A stretch of DNA of 64,000 nt from Riptortus pedestris (Eukaryota > Arthropoda > Insecta > Hemiptera > Alydidae). A program made the translations under genes and the position numbers. Below the pieces are notes generated by a model. It was not told where the DNA came from. It searched no databases and saw only the letters and a program-made list of their open reading frames with translations. This document shows positions 12,748 to 24,430 of this stretch, piece after piece; position 1 is the first letter of the stretch, and every line of letters starts with the position of its first letter. The stretch is from assembly GCA_019009955.1 (NCBI GenBank), contig JADPXZ010000007.1:5590001-5654000 (forward strand), in the 5' to 3' direction.

Positions 12748-12921
12748 AATAAAAAATAAACACTCCCTAAACTTTTAACCTGAAAGTATACTGAAGATAA
12801 ATGATCACATGGTAGTAGGCGTATCTAATATCAAATGATATGTTATCGTGATCACCTTTTACTTAGAAAATTAACTGGCATGTGTTAAGTAAAAAAGACC
12901 CAAATTATGCACAACACACCC

Positions 12922-12952
<31 letters not shown>

Positions 12953-13030
12953 ATACAGTAAAACGTTTTAGCTGGAGTTTAAAATATTTAATTTAATAAG
13001 GATTAAAAAGGATTTTAAAACGTAACAATT

Positions 13031-13310
13031 CTAAATTTGTGAGTATATGTTAATATCATGTAAATGTTGGAGTATTATGGGTATGTGTGGGCTACCTTCA
13101 GTAAGTAAGTCGTGTAAGTCACGAGGGATCTTTAGATGGTCACGTCTTTTGCAGTCTGTTAGTATGTGTTTTATTGTAAGCGGAGCATTACACACATTGC
13201 AGTTAGGCATTCTTTTTTTTTCAAATAGTTAGGAGAGAATGACCTATGCGTAGTCTCGTAAGGACTACTTCGTCTCTCCGTGTAAATACTTCAAATTTGT
13301 CACTCCACGT
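13031..13310 (-). mobile_element. 5'-truncated Jockey-like LINE tail
   Basis: The minus strand reads FEVFTRRDEVVLTRLRIGHS (13230-13300). After one frame break comes MPNCNVCNAPLTIKHILTDC (13210 downwards), then RDLHDLLTEG and a stop at 13031. RLRIGH followed by CxxCxxxLTxxHILxxC is the usual C-terminus of Jockey/CR1-type ORF2. It differs from the TAKHLIYD lineage at 3395-4040. Only the terminal portion survives. Confidence 0.8.
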
Positions 13311-13365
13311 CAAGAAACATTAAATAGAACAATTACGGAATACAGTTAAATAACCAAAAAAAAAA

Positions 13366-14032
13366 TTTTTATTACGAAGTCTTATTTTAAAAATATTTTT
13401 AGTTATTTATCAATAAGTAACAGTTATGTTCTATATTACATGAAAAAATGAAATGACAAAAATAATAGTGATAAAAAATATTTTAGTTATTTATAAAAAA
13501 AAAAAATGAAATGAAAATATAAATTCTACAACTCTTGCACCATCATCACTGCCAGCATCATCACCAATTTCTAAAAACTGATACAATCGGTATATGGTAG
13601 CTAAAGTAGGATACAAACAGTTTTTGATTCGAATTTATTTAAATATCGGAATTTATTTAAATATTCGAATTTATTTATTTAAATATTCGAATTTATTTGT
13701 TTAAATATTCGAATTTATTTAAACTTCGGATTAAAAATATCTATGAAAGTAAAAATGGTAGATATATAGTATCTGTGAACGAAATGATGCTGGTTTTGTC
13801 CTCTTTAAAATGGTATGCGAACGAAAACTCTAGCTAATTTGGTTCAGGAGTTATGAAGAAAAGAAGCTCCTTTAGCTTTGAGTTGAGTACTAGCGGTGGC
13901 GGTGGCGGGGTTGTCGCCGATTTCATAACTTTTCTTTTTTTTCCCTCTCCCGCAAATGCTTCCCTACGGGCTCCCCCCGGCTGCCCACTGCCCAACGTGC
14001 CCTCTCCTCTAACCTAAAGAAGTTTTCACTTC
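13366..14032 (-). mobile_element. Element G, copy 3
   Basis: Collinear with 10440-11175: ACGAAGTCTTATTTTAAAAA, TCATCACTGCCAGCATCATC, the TTCGAATTTATTT repeats, GTACTAGCGGTGGCGGTGGC and a final GAAGTTTTCACTTC. The CAGTCAGGGG end is missing. The copy is followed directly by the SINE, as copy 2 is. Confidence 0.7.
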
Positions 14033-14051
14033 AAAATATTTAATTATTTAT

Positions 14052-14290
14052 TAGCATGTCCACTTTTGCAACTGCTGCTAATCGGGGAGGGTTATTCTAC
14101 AGGTTAAGCCGCCATATTCTTCCAGGGGGGTTGCGATGCAGTATATGCAGGAAGTTATTCTATGAATTATTGGCAGTAAATAATTTCCCATTAACCCAGA
14201 CAGGGAATGCAACTCTCGCGCCGCCGCGGTCTATGTTTGTCAGCTGAGATTAACGCCAACGCTTATATTATAATGACTTGGCTAAACTGA
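14052..14290 (-). mobile_element. tRNA-derived SINE, copy 2
   Basis: Similar to 11195-11405 on the minus strand but with more indels. It has GTCCACTTTTGCAACTGCTG at one end and the TTAGCC/GCGTTGGCGTTAATCTCAGC region at the other. The same junction (element G end, then SINE) at 11175 and 14032 suggests that a composite was duplicated. Confidence 0.6.
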
Positions 14291-14339
14291 GCCAAATATA
14301 GTAATATCTAATTAAATATATTCTTTATGAGGAAAATAG

Positions 14340-15480
14340 TATGGAATAACTCTCTTAATATTAGAGAAGGCAACAACCAAAAGAGAATATTATAACATCA
14401 ATTGTAGAGCATCAATAGTTTCAACAAGATAGGTTCTATTACAATTTACTCTCAGATTCGTATAATGGGAGTATATTTGGAGTTGGTTGTTTTTTATATG
14501 AATAGCTAACTTAAAATAAAATAGAATTGTCCTGAAGAAAACTATATATTGGTCTACACCTGAAATTAAAAAAAACCTCTAAGATCTCGGTTAATATTTA
14601 CGATAGAGGAAAAAAAGTGCACTTGTATATAAACAACAAATTGTTTAGAGCATCAACTAGTTTTCAACAATGATTGGTCTCTATAACATTTTTACTCTCA
14701 AGGCTCATAATAACGGAGATATTTGGAGCATGTTTGTTATGAATTAGCGCCTAAAAATAATGGATTAATTTCAGATCCTTGGCAACTACCTTTTTTTTTT
14801 AAAAGAAAATCGCTAATAGTCGGTTAATTTTTACGATAGAGAAAAAAGTGCATTATAACAACACTTGCTAGAGCATCATTAGATTCAACAAGATTGGTTT
14901 AATAACATTTTTACTCTCCGGCTCATAATAATTACATAATATGGAATAAAAGTTTTGTTATGCATAGCCTAAAATAAATACTTTTAGAGGTCTGACATAC
15001 TCATCTTGTTGCAACCATTTTTTTATAAAGAAAAACTCTAATAATATCTCGGTTAAAGAATACGCTAGAGAGAAGAAAAGAGTTGCTTATAACAACAATT
15101 GTAGTTATTAGGCACAGCATCAATAGTACATACACAGATTGTTTCTCTATTATAACATTTTACTCTCTCAGGCTCATAAAAACGGAGGGATATATGGAAA
15201 TTTAATTTTTTTTGTTACGTAATAGCTAAAAATACATAGAATGGGTTTGTGTTGGTTGAACCTAGGATATAGTACCTTGTGTGCAAACGCCATAAACTAA
15301 GGAAAATGTGCAAATAAGCCCTCGGTATTAATAAATACGATTAAAGAACAAAGTAGTGCATATAACAACAACTGTATAGAGCATCAATAGGTTCCAAGCC
15401 AGATTCGGTTCTATAACATTTTAATTCCACACTCTCAGGCTCCATAATAAACGGGAGATTTTTGGAATATTTTCCAAAAA
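14340..15480 (-). repeat. A-module array, 5-6 degenerate copies
   Basis: In reverse orientation the phrases CAACAATTGTAGAGCATCAA, AGTTCAACAAGATTGGTTCT and AATAACGGAGATATTTGG recur about every 210-230 bp. The copies are full of single-base insertions compared with the clean arrays at 60361-60985, suggesting older age or poor base calling. Confidence 0.75.
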
Positions 15481-15769
15481 TTCCCCCACCCCCTCCCCAC
15501 CGGTCCAGATTTCACCCAGTATATTATACGAACTTTATATCTGTTAGTTTTTCCATATAAAAACGATTATATGTCGAGTTTAATAACGATAAAACAACAA
15601 GCTCCGAATTCACTTATTAAAGCATATGAGTTGAATATTCTTGTTAATTGTTATCGGATATTAGGGAAATCAGCAATATTCTCACTGTTTATTTAATTAT
15701 TTTATGTAAAAAGGAAGGTACAGTTTGTTAATGGCAGAAATCCAACCGGAGGAAGAGTGAATGGTAGTA

Positions 15770-16555
15770 CGACGGGATTTATTCCCAAAATTGTAATTAT
15801 CTCCGTTATTATGCGTGAGATCGAAAAAATTGTATAGAACTAGCAATCTTAATTGGCAAATTAAATTTACTATAAATATTGTTTATAATACAATTATCAC
15901 TATCTGAATATTAACCGAGACATTTGCATGTTTAAAAGTTTGTAGCCTACAGGAAGAAAATTCACCCCCAAACCACTACTTTTTTTTCTTCTTCTCTAAA
16001 ACCCTAATCTTTTCCGTATACTAATAACGCAGATTGTTCGAAAAATCGTACATAACCACTCTTATTGCAAATTAAATTACCTATAAAAATTGTTATATAC
16101 ATTTATTCTCGTAATCTTGAATATAAACCGAAATATTTGCCATTTTCATAGTTTACAGCCTGCCCAGTAAAGAATTTCAACACCCCCAACAACTACTTTT
16201 TCTCTAAAAGTCCTTAATATTTTCCCGTTTATACTATACTCGGATCGAAAAATTGTATTAAATCAATCTTATTGCAAATTAAATTTTCCTATATATATTG
16301 TTATATACATTTATTCTCTATCTTGAATATTAACCGAGATATTTGCTTTTTATAGTTTATAGGCCTACAGTCAGAAATATTTCAACCCCCAAACATCTAC
16401 TTTTTTCTCTAAAACTCCTAATATCTCCGTTACTATAGGTCAGATCGAAAAATTGTACATAACCAATCTTATTGCAAATTAAATTTCCTATAAATATTGT
16501 TATATACATTTATTCTCTATCTTGAATATTAGCCGAGATATTTGCTCTTTACCGT
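15770..16555 (+). repeat. B-module array, 4 copies
   Basis: Forward B modules start near 15797, 16010, 16215 and 16420. Each has a GATCGAAAAATTGTA-like phrase, CTTATTGCAAATTAAATT and CTCTATCTTGAATATTA.CCGAGATATTTGC. The linker includes CAACCCCCAAACATCTACTT. The segment from 15480 to 15770 holds the degenerate composite-element border. Confidence 0.75.
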
Positions 16556-16880
16556 TATATATGAGCTCCTTTCAACTCATTATCTCCTAATACTCTTCTT
16601 TTTCAGTGAGCAGTGCAGCTCCATTTTGAACTAAGCTCTGTCTAGTGGCGCTGTAAAATGCTCTAGCGGCAACTATAGGAACTAAAAGTCAACGATGGTT
16701 ACCCGTGAAGAAGGTTATGATAACAATTACTGATAAGAGATTGAACTTTGTTTTTTGAGATCATTCAATAGTATTTAGCTGATAATGGATTGAATTCAAA
16801 TGGAAATTTTTATTTGTCACAAGTCTGGACTGCATTTTAGCAGATTTCCTTTAAGAAAAGTCTGCTATTGAGGTTGTTAA
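16556..16880. other. Non-repetitive stretch without recognised gene
   Basis: No exon-like frame or terminal repeat is seen. CTAGTGGCGCTGTAAAATGC near 16634 is the only GC-richer phrase. I cannot assign it. Confidence 0.4.
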
Positions 16881-16894
16881 TCATGACGAGATAT

Positions 16895-16920
16895 TCTTTC
16901 TCTCTCTCACGCTCTCTCTC

Positions 16921-16984
<64 letters not shown>

Positions 16985-17222
16985 CCTCTCTCTCTTCCTC
17001 TCCACGCTCTCTCTCTCTCTCTCTTCTCTCTCTCTCCACGGCTCAGCCCTCCTCTCTCCTTATCTCTCTCTCTCTCTCTCTCACTCTCAGCCTCTCTCTC
17101 TCCTCTGCTCTCTCTCTCACACTCTCTCTCTCACTCTCTCTCTCTTCTCTTTCTCTCCACCTCTCACTCTCTCTCTGCCTCCTCTAACTCTCTCTCTCTC
17201 TCTCTCCCCCTCTCTCTCTCTC

Positions 17223-17262
<40 letters not shown>

Positions 17263-17270
17263 TCCCCACA

Positions 17271-17350
<80 letters not shown>
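16895..17350 (+). repeat. (CT)n microsatellite
   Basis: About 455 bp of CT repeats with CACT, CCTC and CCAC interruptions. It opens a Ser/Leu frame on the plus strand that is not a gene. Confidence 0.95.
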
Positions 17351-17351
<1 letters not shown>

Positions 17352-17394
17352 TGTACCTTCCCACTGAACTCTAGAGTTCGTTTCAAAGGAAAGG

Positions 17395-18190
17395 GAAAAT
17401 TTTCCAAATATCTCCGTTTTATTATGAGCATGAGGAGTAAAATGTATATAGAAACATCTTATTGAAATATTGATTGCGACTCTTACAATTGTTTGTTTAT
17501 ATGCACTTTTTCTCTATCGTAAATTATTACGAGATATTAGCGTTTTCTTTTATAAAAGTGGCCGAACAAGGTTTGTATCTCATAACAAATGTACTTTAGA
17601 TTAAATTTCAAATATCTCCGTTAATATGAGTCTGAGAGTAAAATGTTATAGAACCAATTCTTGTGGAACTATTTGATGATCTACAATTGTTGTTATATGC
17701 ACTTTTTCTCTTAGAGTAAATATTAACCGAGATATTAGCGTTTTTCTTTTATAAGTGGCGAACAAGGTTAGTATTCATTACCAAAAGTATTTTATTTAAA
17801 ATTCCAAAATATCTCGTTTTATGTGTCTGGAGAGGTAAAATGTTATAGAACCACTTGTTGAACATGATGCTTAAAACAATTGTTGATATATGCACTTTTT
17901 CTCTAGAGTAAAATATTAACCGAAGATTATTAGCGTTTTTCTTTTATAAGCCGTTCCAAAAGTTCAGTTATCTCAGATCTAATTTATTTATTTAAGCTAA
18001 AAATTCCAAAATATCTCCGCTATTATGAGTCTGAGAGTAAAAATGTTATAGAACCAATCTTGTTGAACTATTGATGCTCTACAATAGGTGTTATATGCAC
18101 TTTTTCTCTATCGTTAATATTAACCGAGAATATTAGTAGTTTTTCTTTAAAGTCTTTCACAAGGTTAGTATCTCAGACCTAAATTATTTC
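17395..18190 (+). repeat. A-module array, 4 copies
   Basis: Forward copies start near 17405, 17605, 17810 and 18010, with many single-base insertions in the first three. The linker keeps GTTAGTATCTCAGACCTAAA. Confidence 0.8.
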
Positions 18191-18299
18191 CAAAATGGAG
18201 AACAGATGGTGAGATGAGATCATCATTGTGTCTTATATCAGCAGGTGGGAAATCTGCTTAGTTGACGCAACTCTTGAGTCAAAGGCGTTTCTATTATTT

Positions 18300-20570
18300 T
18301 TCATTATGAATTAAATCCGAAAATGGGATAAATCGGTGATAAACAGGATAAATGGGATAATTCTGTGATAAACAGAATAAAAGAGATAAATCGGTGATAA
18401 ACTGGATAAAAGTGATAATTCACTGATAAAGATAATAAAAGGTATAATTCTCTGATAAACAGGATAAAAGAGATAATTTTGTGATAAACAGGATAATTCT
18501 CTGATAAAGTCTGGATGGAACTTGATATAATTTAGGATGATATAATACACGATACAAGAGATAAATCGGTTTGTATTAAACTGGATAATAAATGTGATAA
18601 TATCACTGATAAACAGATAATAAAAGGGTATATTTCTCTGAATAAACATGGAAAAAAGAGGATAATTCTGTGATATAAACAGGATAATTCTTTTTGTTGA
18701 TAATAGAATAAATTGGTTATATCCCCTTGATTAAATGATGTAATGGATAAAATTCTCTGTGGATTAAAGGGATAAAGTTCTCATGAATAAATACAGGATA
18801 AATGGGATCATTGGATGATGAACAGGATAAAAGGGATTATTCTTTGATGAGCAGAATAAAAAAGATAATTCTCTGATAAACAGGATAAAAGGGATAAATG
18901 GGTAATAAACGGGATGTAATTAAAAGGAGCCCATAAATCTGTGATTAACAGGCGTAAAAGAGCGGATATTAACCTGTGAATAAACAGGGTAAATGGGTAT
19001 ATTAACAGGGTAAAAGGGAAAAAAATGTGTTGATAAACAGGGTAAAAGGGATAAATCTGTGATGAACAGGTTAAAAGGGATAAATCTGTGATAAAAAGGA
19101 TAATTCTGCGATAAACACAGATCAAAGGGTTAAAATTGTGATAAACAGGATTATAAATCTGTGATGGATAAACAGGAGATAAAAGGGGATACACTCGTCT
19201 TGATTTAAACAAGAGATTAAAATGGATTTAATTCTTCTGATAAAATGGATTGAACGGGATAATTTTCTGATTAAAAGTTATGAAAGGTGATAATTTCGTC
19301 TGTAAAAACAAGTAATAAAGGGGATAATTGTTGTGATTAATGAGATTAAAAAAGGCCCGTTTAATTTGTGTGATTAAAAATCAGGATAAAAGGGATAATT
19401 TGGTGAAAAACAGGGTAAAATGGATGCTTTTGTGATAATCAGGATAAAGTGGATAATTTTCTGATAAACAGGATAAAAGGGATAATTTAGTAATAAGCGG
19501 GATAATTCTCTGATACAAAGGATAAAGGGGATAATTTGGTGATAAACATGGTAAAAGAGATAATTTGGTGATAACGGGATAATTCTCTGATGAAAAAGGA
19601 TAAAGGGAATAATTCTCTGATAAAAAGGATAATAGGAATAATTCTCTGATAAAAAGGATAACAGGGATAATTTAGTGATAAACGGGATAATTCTCGGATA
19701 AAAAGGAGAAAGGGGATAATTCCCTGATAAAAAGGATAAATGGGATAATTCTCTGATACAATAGATAAAAGGGATAATTCTCTGATAACAAGGAAAGATT
19801 AAAAGGGGATAATTTGAGTCATAAAACGGGATAGTGATAATTCTCTGATTTAAAAAAGGATATTGAAAGAGGGATAATTCTCAGGTAAACAAGAATAAAA
19901 GGGAATTAATTTGATTATAAACAGATGAAAGGATTAATTCTCTGATCATAAAAAAGGATTTGAAAGTGATAATTTTCTCGATTGAAACAAGATAAAAGGG
20001 ATAATTTGGTGATAAACGGGATAATTCTCTGATAAAAAAGGATGAAAGTGATTATTTTCCGATAATCAAGATACATGGGATAATTTTTTGATAAACAGGA
20101 TAAAAGGGATAGTTTTTTGATAAAGAGGATACAAGTGATAATTCTCTGATAAACAGAATAATTCTCTGATAAACAAGATAAAGAGGATAAATTTGTGATT
20201 GACGGGATAAAAGGGATAATTTTGTGATAAACAGGATAAAAGTGATAATTCTGTGATAAACATGATGAACCGGAAAATTCTCTGATAAACAGTATAAATG
20301 GGATAATTCTCTGGTAAACAAGATAAAATGGATGATTCTCTGATAAAATGGATAAAGGGGATAATTTTGTGATAAACAAGATAAACGGGCATAATTTGGG
20401 TGATAAACAGGAAATAAGGGGATAATTTTGGGTGAAGTAAACAGGATAAAAGAGGGATTATAGTGGTGATAAACAGGATAAAGGGTATAATTCTCTGATA
20501 AACAGGATAAAAAGGATAATTCCTATGATAAACAGGATAAAAGGGATACTTGGGTGATAAAACATTAAAA
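18300..20570 (+). repeat. GATAA-rich minisatellite (about 30-bp unit)
   Basis: The consensus is close to GGGATAATTCTCTGATAAAC followed by AGGATAAAA. It is repeated some 65-75 times over 2.2 kb, with variants TTTGTGATAAAC and TTTGGTGATAAAC. Each unit has two to three GATAA motifs. Long minus-strand frames (FYPVYQRIIPFI-type repeats) arise because the unit is near a multiple of three; they are not genes. Confidence 0.9.
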
Positions 20571-20854
20571 GAAAGCAATTGAAACAAAAACGTATATTTT
20601 ATTCACATATATACGTATATAATAATATAATATAATATTTTTTTTTTTTCATTTTGCATTCAGTCTTACAATTTTCTTCAGTGTGGACATTGATAACATT
20701 GATAAAAATATACTCAGCTAGCAACACTTCGACATACAATACATCATGGAGAAGAATCATACATAAATACAAATACATCTTATTATGTATTCTAAGACGC
20801 ATTATTATATAAATTCAAGAGATCTAGCTACTCATAATGCAGAGGTAGTGTCTT

Positions 20855-21610
20855 ATTTAAAAACAAATATCTCCGTTATATGAGCCTGAGAGTTCATAAT
20901 GTTATGTAACAATACTTGTTGAACTATTGATGCTCTACAATGATTGTTTTATGCACTTTTTCTCTATCGTAAAATTATCCGAGATATTTGCGTTTTTCTT
21001 TAAAAAAGACTTGCATCAAGCTTGTATCTCAGACCATAAATCTATTTATTTTAGCTGTTCATAACAAAAATTCCAAATATCACCGTTATTATGAGTCTGA
21101 AAGTAAAATGTTATAGAACCAATCTGGTTGAACTATTGATGCTCTACAATTGTTGTTATATGCACTTTTTCTCTATCGTAAATATTAACCGAGGTATTAG
21201 CGTTTTTATTTAATACATTGTTGAACAAGGTTAGTATCTCAGACCTAAACTATTATAGCCATTCATAACCAAATTTCCAAATATCTCCGTTATTACGAGC
21301 CTGAGTGTAAAATGTTTTAGAACCAATCTTGTTGAACTATTGATGCTCTACAATTGTTGTTTTATGCTATTTTTCTATATAGTAAATTTTAACAGAGATA
21401 TTTGTGTTTTTCTTTAATTAAAGTTTTGCACAGGGTTAGTATCTCAGACCTAATCTATTTATTTTAGCTATAACTCCAAATATCTCCGTTATTATGAGCC
21501 TGAGAGTAAAATGTTCTAGAACCAATCTTGTTGAACTATTGATGCTCTACAATTGTTGTTATATGCATTTTTGTCGTAGCTCTAATATTAAACGGAGTAT
21601 TCGCAAGTTT
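20855..21610 (+). repeat. A-module array, 4 copies
   Basis: Forward copies start near 20868, 21077, 21280 and 21478, with the GACCTAATCTATTTATTTTAG linker. The last copy runs out into AAACGGAGTATTCGC. Confidence 0.85.
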
Positions 21611-21614
21611 TTGC

Positions 21615-22010
21615 CAAAAAGGTATTTAATGTTAGTCCTACACAAACCACAGGCTTCAACTATTTGAATACTGGTTCTAAATTTCCCGAGTTGGCCCCTG
21701 CATATGAGTCTCAAATTATATTGACATAACCAAAACCAATGCTTTTTTTTCTAAATTCATATTTAAATTCAATTTGCATTTTTCCAAAGACTCAAACCCA
21801 TTCATTTTCGTCAGAAATTGAAAGGGAATCGTTTCTTTACCTTTAATTTTTTTACATGGGATTATATTATTAAGTTCTGGAAATATAAAAATCAAACTCA
21901 ATTCCACTAGTGGGGCATTTTAAAGCCCAAATAGTATCATATTCAAAGTGATACCCAAGAATTTAAATTGAGACAAATATTTAAAACTTTTAATTGTATT
22001 TATGGAATGA
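21615..22010. other. AT-rich stretch without recognised gene
   Basis: A 62-codon minus-strand frame at 21716-21907 has no recognisable domain and no splice-site support. Nothing else was seen. Confidence 0.35.
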
Positions 22011-23010
22011 AAATTATTCAATATTTCTTAGAAGTATTGGAGATGCAGATTTGGGACTTATAGTAAGTATTGTAGAGGTGGATCTGGGACTTGTAATAAA
22101 TATTGAAGAGACATGTCTGGGACTTAAAATAAGTATTGGAGATATTCATGTGTAACTTATTGGGTTGGGACTTGTAATAAGTTTGGAGAGCAATGGTAAA
22201 TATATTGGAGAAAGATAAGGATTAATAAAAAAGATTAGGGATATTGAGCTGGGGTTAAAGTATTGGGAGGAATAGGGGCTTTAAAAGTATAAGAGACAGA
22301 CTATTGACTTGTAATAAGTATTGGAAAGGCATATCTGTGACTTATAAAATTATTGTAGAGGTAGGTCTGCGACTTCTAATAAGTAATATAGAGGCAGATC
22401 TGGGACTTGTAATAAGTCTCGGACAGACAAAACTGCGTTAAGGGGGATGTAATAAGTTTGGAATAGGTTGTATAAGTATTGTAGAGACAGATATGCAACT
22501 TATAAGTATTTTTGAGGCAGATATGGGATTAAGAAGTATTGGAGAGTGATATAGGGGACTTGTAAGAATTATTGTATAGGTAGGTCTGGTACATGTAATA
22601 AGTATTGGAGAGGGATATAAGAGACTTATAAGAATTATAGCATAGGCAGGTCTGGGACTTGTAATAAGTATTGTAGAGGCAGGTCTGGGACTTGTAATAA
22701 GTATTGGAGAGGGATATAAGAGACTTATAAGAATTATTGTATAGGCAGGTCTGGGACTTGTAATAAGTATTGGAGTGGGATATAAGAGACTTATAAGAAT
22801 TATTGTATAGGCAGGTCTGGGACTTGTAATAAGTATTGTAGAGGCAGGTCTGGGACTTGTAATAAGTATTGGAGAGGGATATAAGAGACATAAGAATTAT
22901 AGCATAGGCAGGTCTGGGACTTGTAATAAGTATTGTAGAGGCAGGTCTGGGACTTGTAATAAGTATTGTAGAGGCAGATATACAACTTATTACAAATATT
23001 TTTGAGACAG
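22010..23010 (+). repeat. 33-bp satellite, block 1
   Basis: The unit is close to GGCAGGTCTGGGACTTGTAA followed by TAAGTATTGTAGA (33 bp). It is fairly regular from 22600 to 22990 and degenerate before that. A higher-order pattern alternates TATTGGAGAGGGATATAAGA units with TATTGTAGAGGCAGGTCTGG units. Confidence 0.9.
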
Positions 23011-23268
23011 ATACGGGACTTGGGAATTCAAAAAATATTCGTTAACTGCTCTGAATAAAATTTTCTCAATACCATTGACACAATTCAAATGCTATTTTTA
23101 AAATACAATTGATTTCGTCCACTCGTTTTGAATAGCTCGTTTATAATACAATTTGTTTATCTAATAACTGGCTAAATCCAAAATAAACTATAACATTTCC
23201 CAATAATATATACAGACCAATAATAAAATATACTTTTATAGATTAATCATCTCGAGAAAATGCAATAT
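23011..23268. other. AT-rich spacer
   Basis: There is no repeat unit, exon or terminal motif that I can support in this interval. Confidence 0.35.
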
Positions 23269-23269
23269 A

Positions 23270-23776
23270 TTACTTTTTTCTGTAATCGTTGAATAATGGT
23301 AACATTACTAAACTGAAATGAGTGAAGAAAGTGAAACATTTTGCAATAGAGTGAAGAAAGTAATCACTTTGTTCACAAGTGAAGAAAGTGAATTGCCTCA
23401 TTCTTAATAGTAATAAGTATAAATTAAAAAAAAATTTGAAGTTGAAATTAAATGCATTCAAATGTTTCTTAACATTGTAAGAATTTATTTTATACAAAAT
23501 AAATTGACAATCGTGAATGAATTATTGGGGGAAATAAATCGATTGCTAGTTTTTATAAAAATTTAAATATAATATTAAATACCTTCCTTGTATATAACGT
23601 GCACTTGTTTTATAACTGCACTACTTGCACAATCATCACTAGAAATGTTTTTTAACTATGCTTATAAACCTGCCAACAACGATGATTATAACCTACCAAC
23701 AACATACCATAATCTTGACAACAATCCTAAAATTTTTGTTCATATTCTGCTTAGATCAGATCATGTATTTTTTTTT

Positions 23777-23828
<52 letters not shown>

Positions 23829-23995
23829 TCAAACGATTAACAGAAAAAATTTAGTATTTGTACACTCGAGACCGAAAGTAGAATTTACAACTCTCGTCCA
23901 AATTACCAGGACTCGCTTCGCTTCGTGTGGGCTAAAAGGAAATTCACTCGAGTTGGAAAAATTATTCTACTTTCGGACACCTTGTAATAATAAAT
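23270..23995. repeat. Dispersed 600-bp repeat, copy 2
   Basis: Same order as 4970-5580: AATGGTAACATTACTAAACT, the AGTGAAGAAAGTGAA run, CTTGTATATAACGTGCACTT, a poly(T) insertion at 23768-23826, then AAAGTAGAATTTACAACTCT and the TCTACTTTCGGAC end. The poly(T) run and the extra bases are absent from copy 1. Confidence 0.65.
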
Positions 23996-24430
23996 AACTA
24001 TTTTTTTTTTGTTTTAATTTGTTGTTATTCATACTTTTTTAATATATATATATCTTAAAATTCAACATGTGACAACAATTCTAAAAAGCTAAAACGACCA
24101 ACGTACATCAATAGAAAAATTTTCATCGGCACAAATTAATAATGATAGTTCTGCTTGAGCCAAGATGTAAAAAATGTTTTGTTTTATTTGAATAGACGGT
24201 TTCGAAAAAATGAAAAATAGATTTGAGAGAGTGTACCAATGAGAATTTTTATTAAATATCTTAATGTTTAGTTCAATATATCTTTATATATATAATTACA
24301 ATATGAAATATAAATATGGCATTTGTTATTTGTTCAAATTTTTATAATATAGTAACATTTAGATTCGTCTAATAATATTTATACAAAATATCAATATATA
24401 ATTGTTGGTTTGCACAAATGCTACTTCACA
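23996..24430. other. AT-rich stretch without recognised gene
   Basis: T-rich and TA-rich sequence between the dispersed repeat and the satellite. No feature supported. Confidence 0.4.

Larger units (their letters stand above)
12031..12901 (-). mobile_element. Internally deleted Merlin (IS1016-like) DNA transposon
   Basis: Terminal inverted repeats of about 28 bp match essentially perfectly: GGGTCTTTTTTACTTAACAC (12031) against GTGTTAAGTAAAAAAGACCC (12882-12901), extended by ATGCCAGT. The flanking octamers CAATTAGG and AAATTATG match at 6 of 8 positions, fitting the 8-9 bp target duplication of Merlin. The interior carries two remnants of an ISXO2/IS1595-type transposase on the minus strand. 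Confidence 0.9.

Noticed and set aside
18311..20587. Minus-strand ORFs with FYPVYQRIIPFI repeats
   Set aside because: Produced by the roughly 30-bp GATAA minisatellite. There is no start context, splice site or domain.
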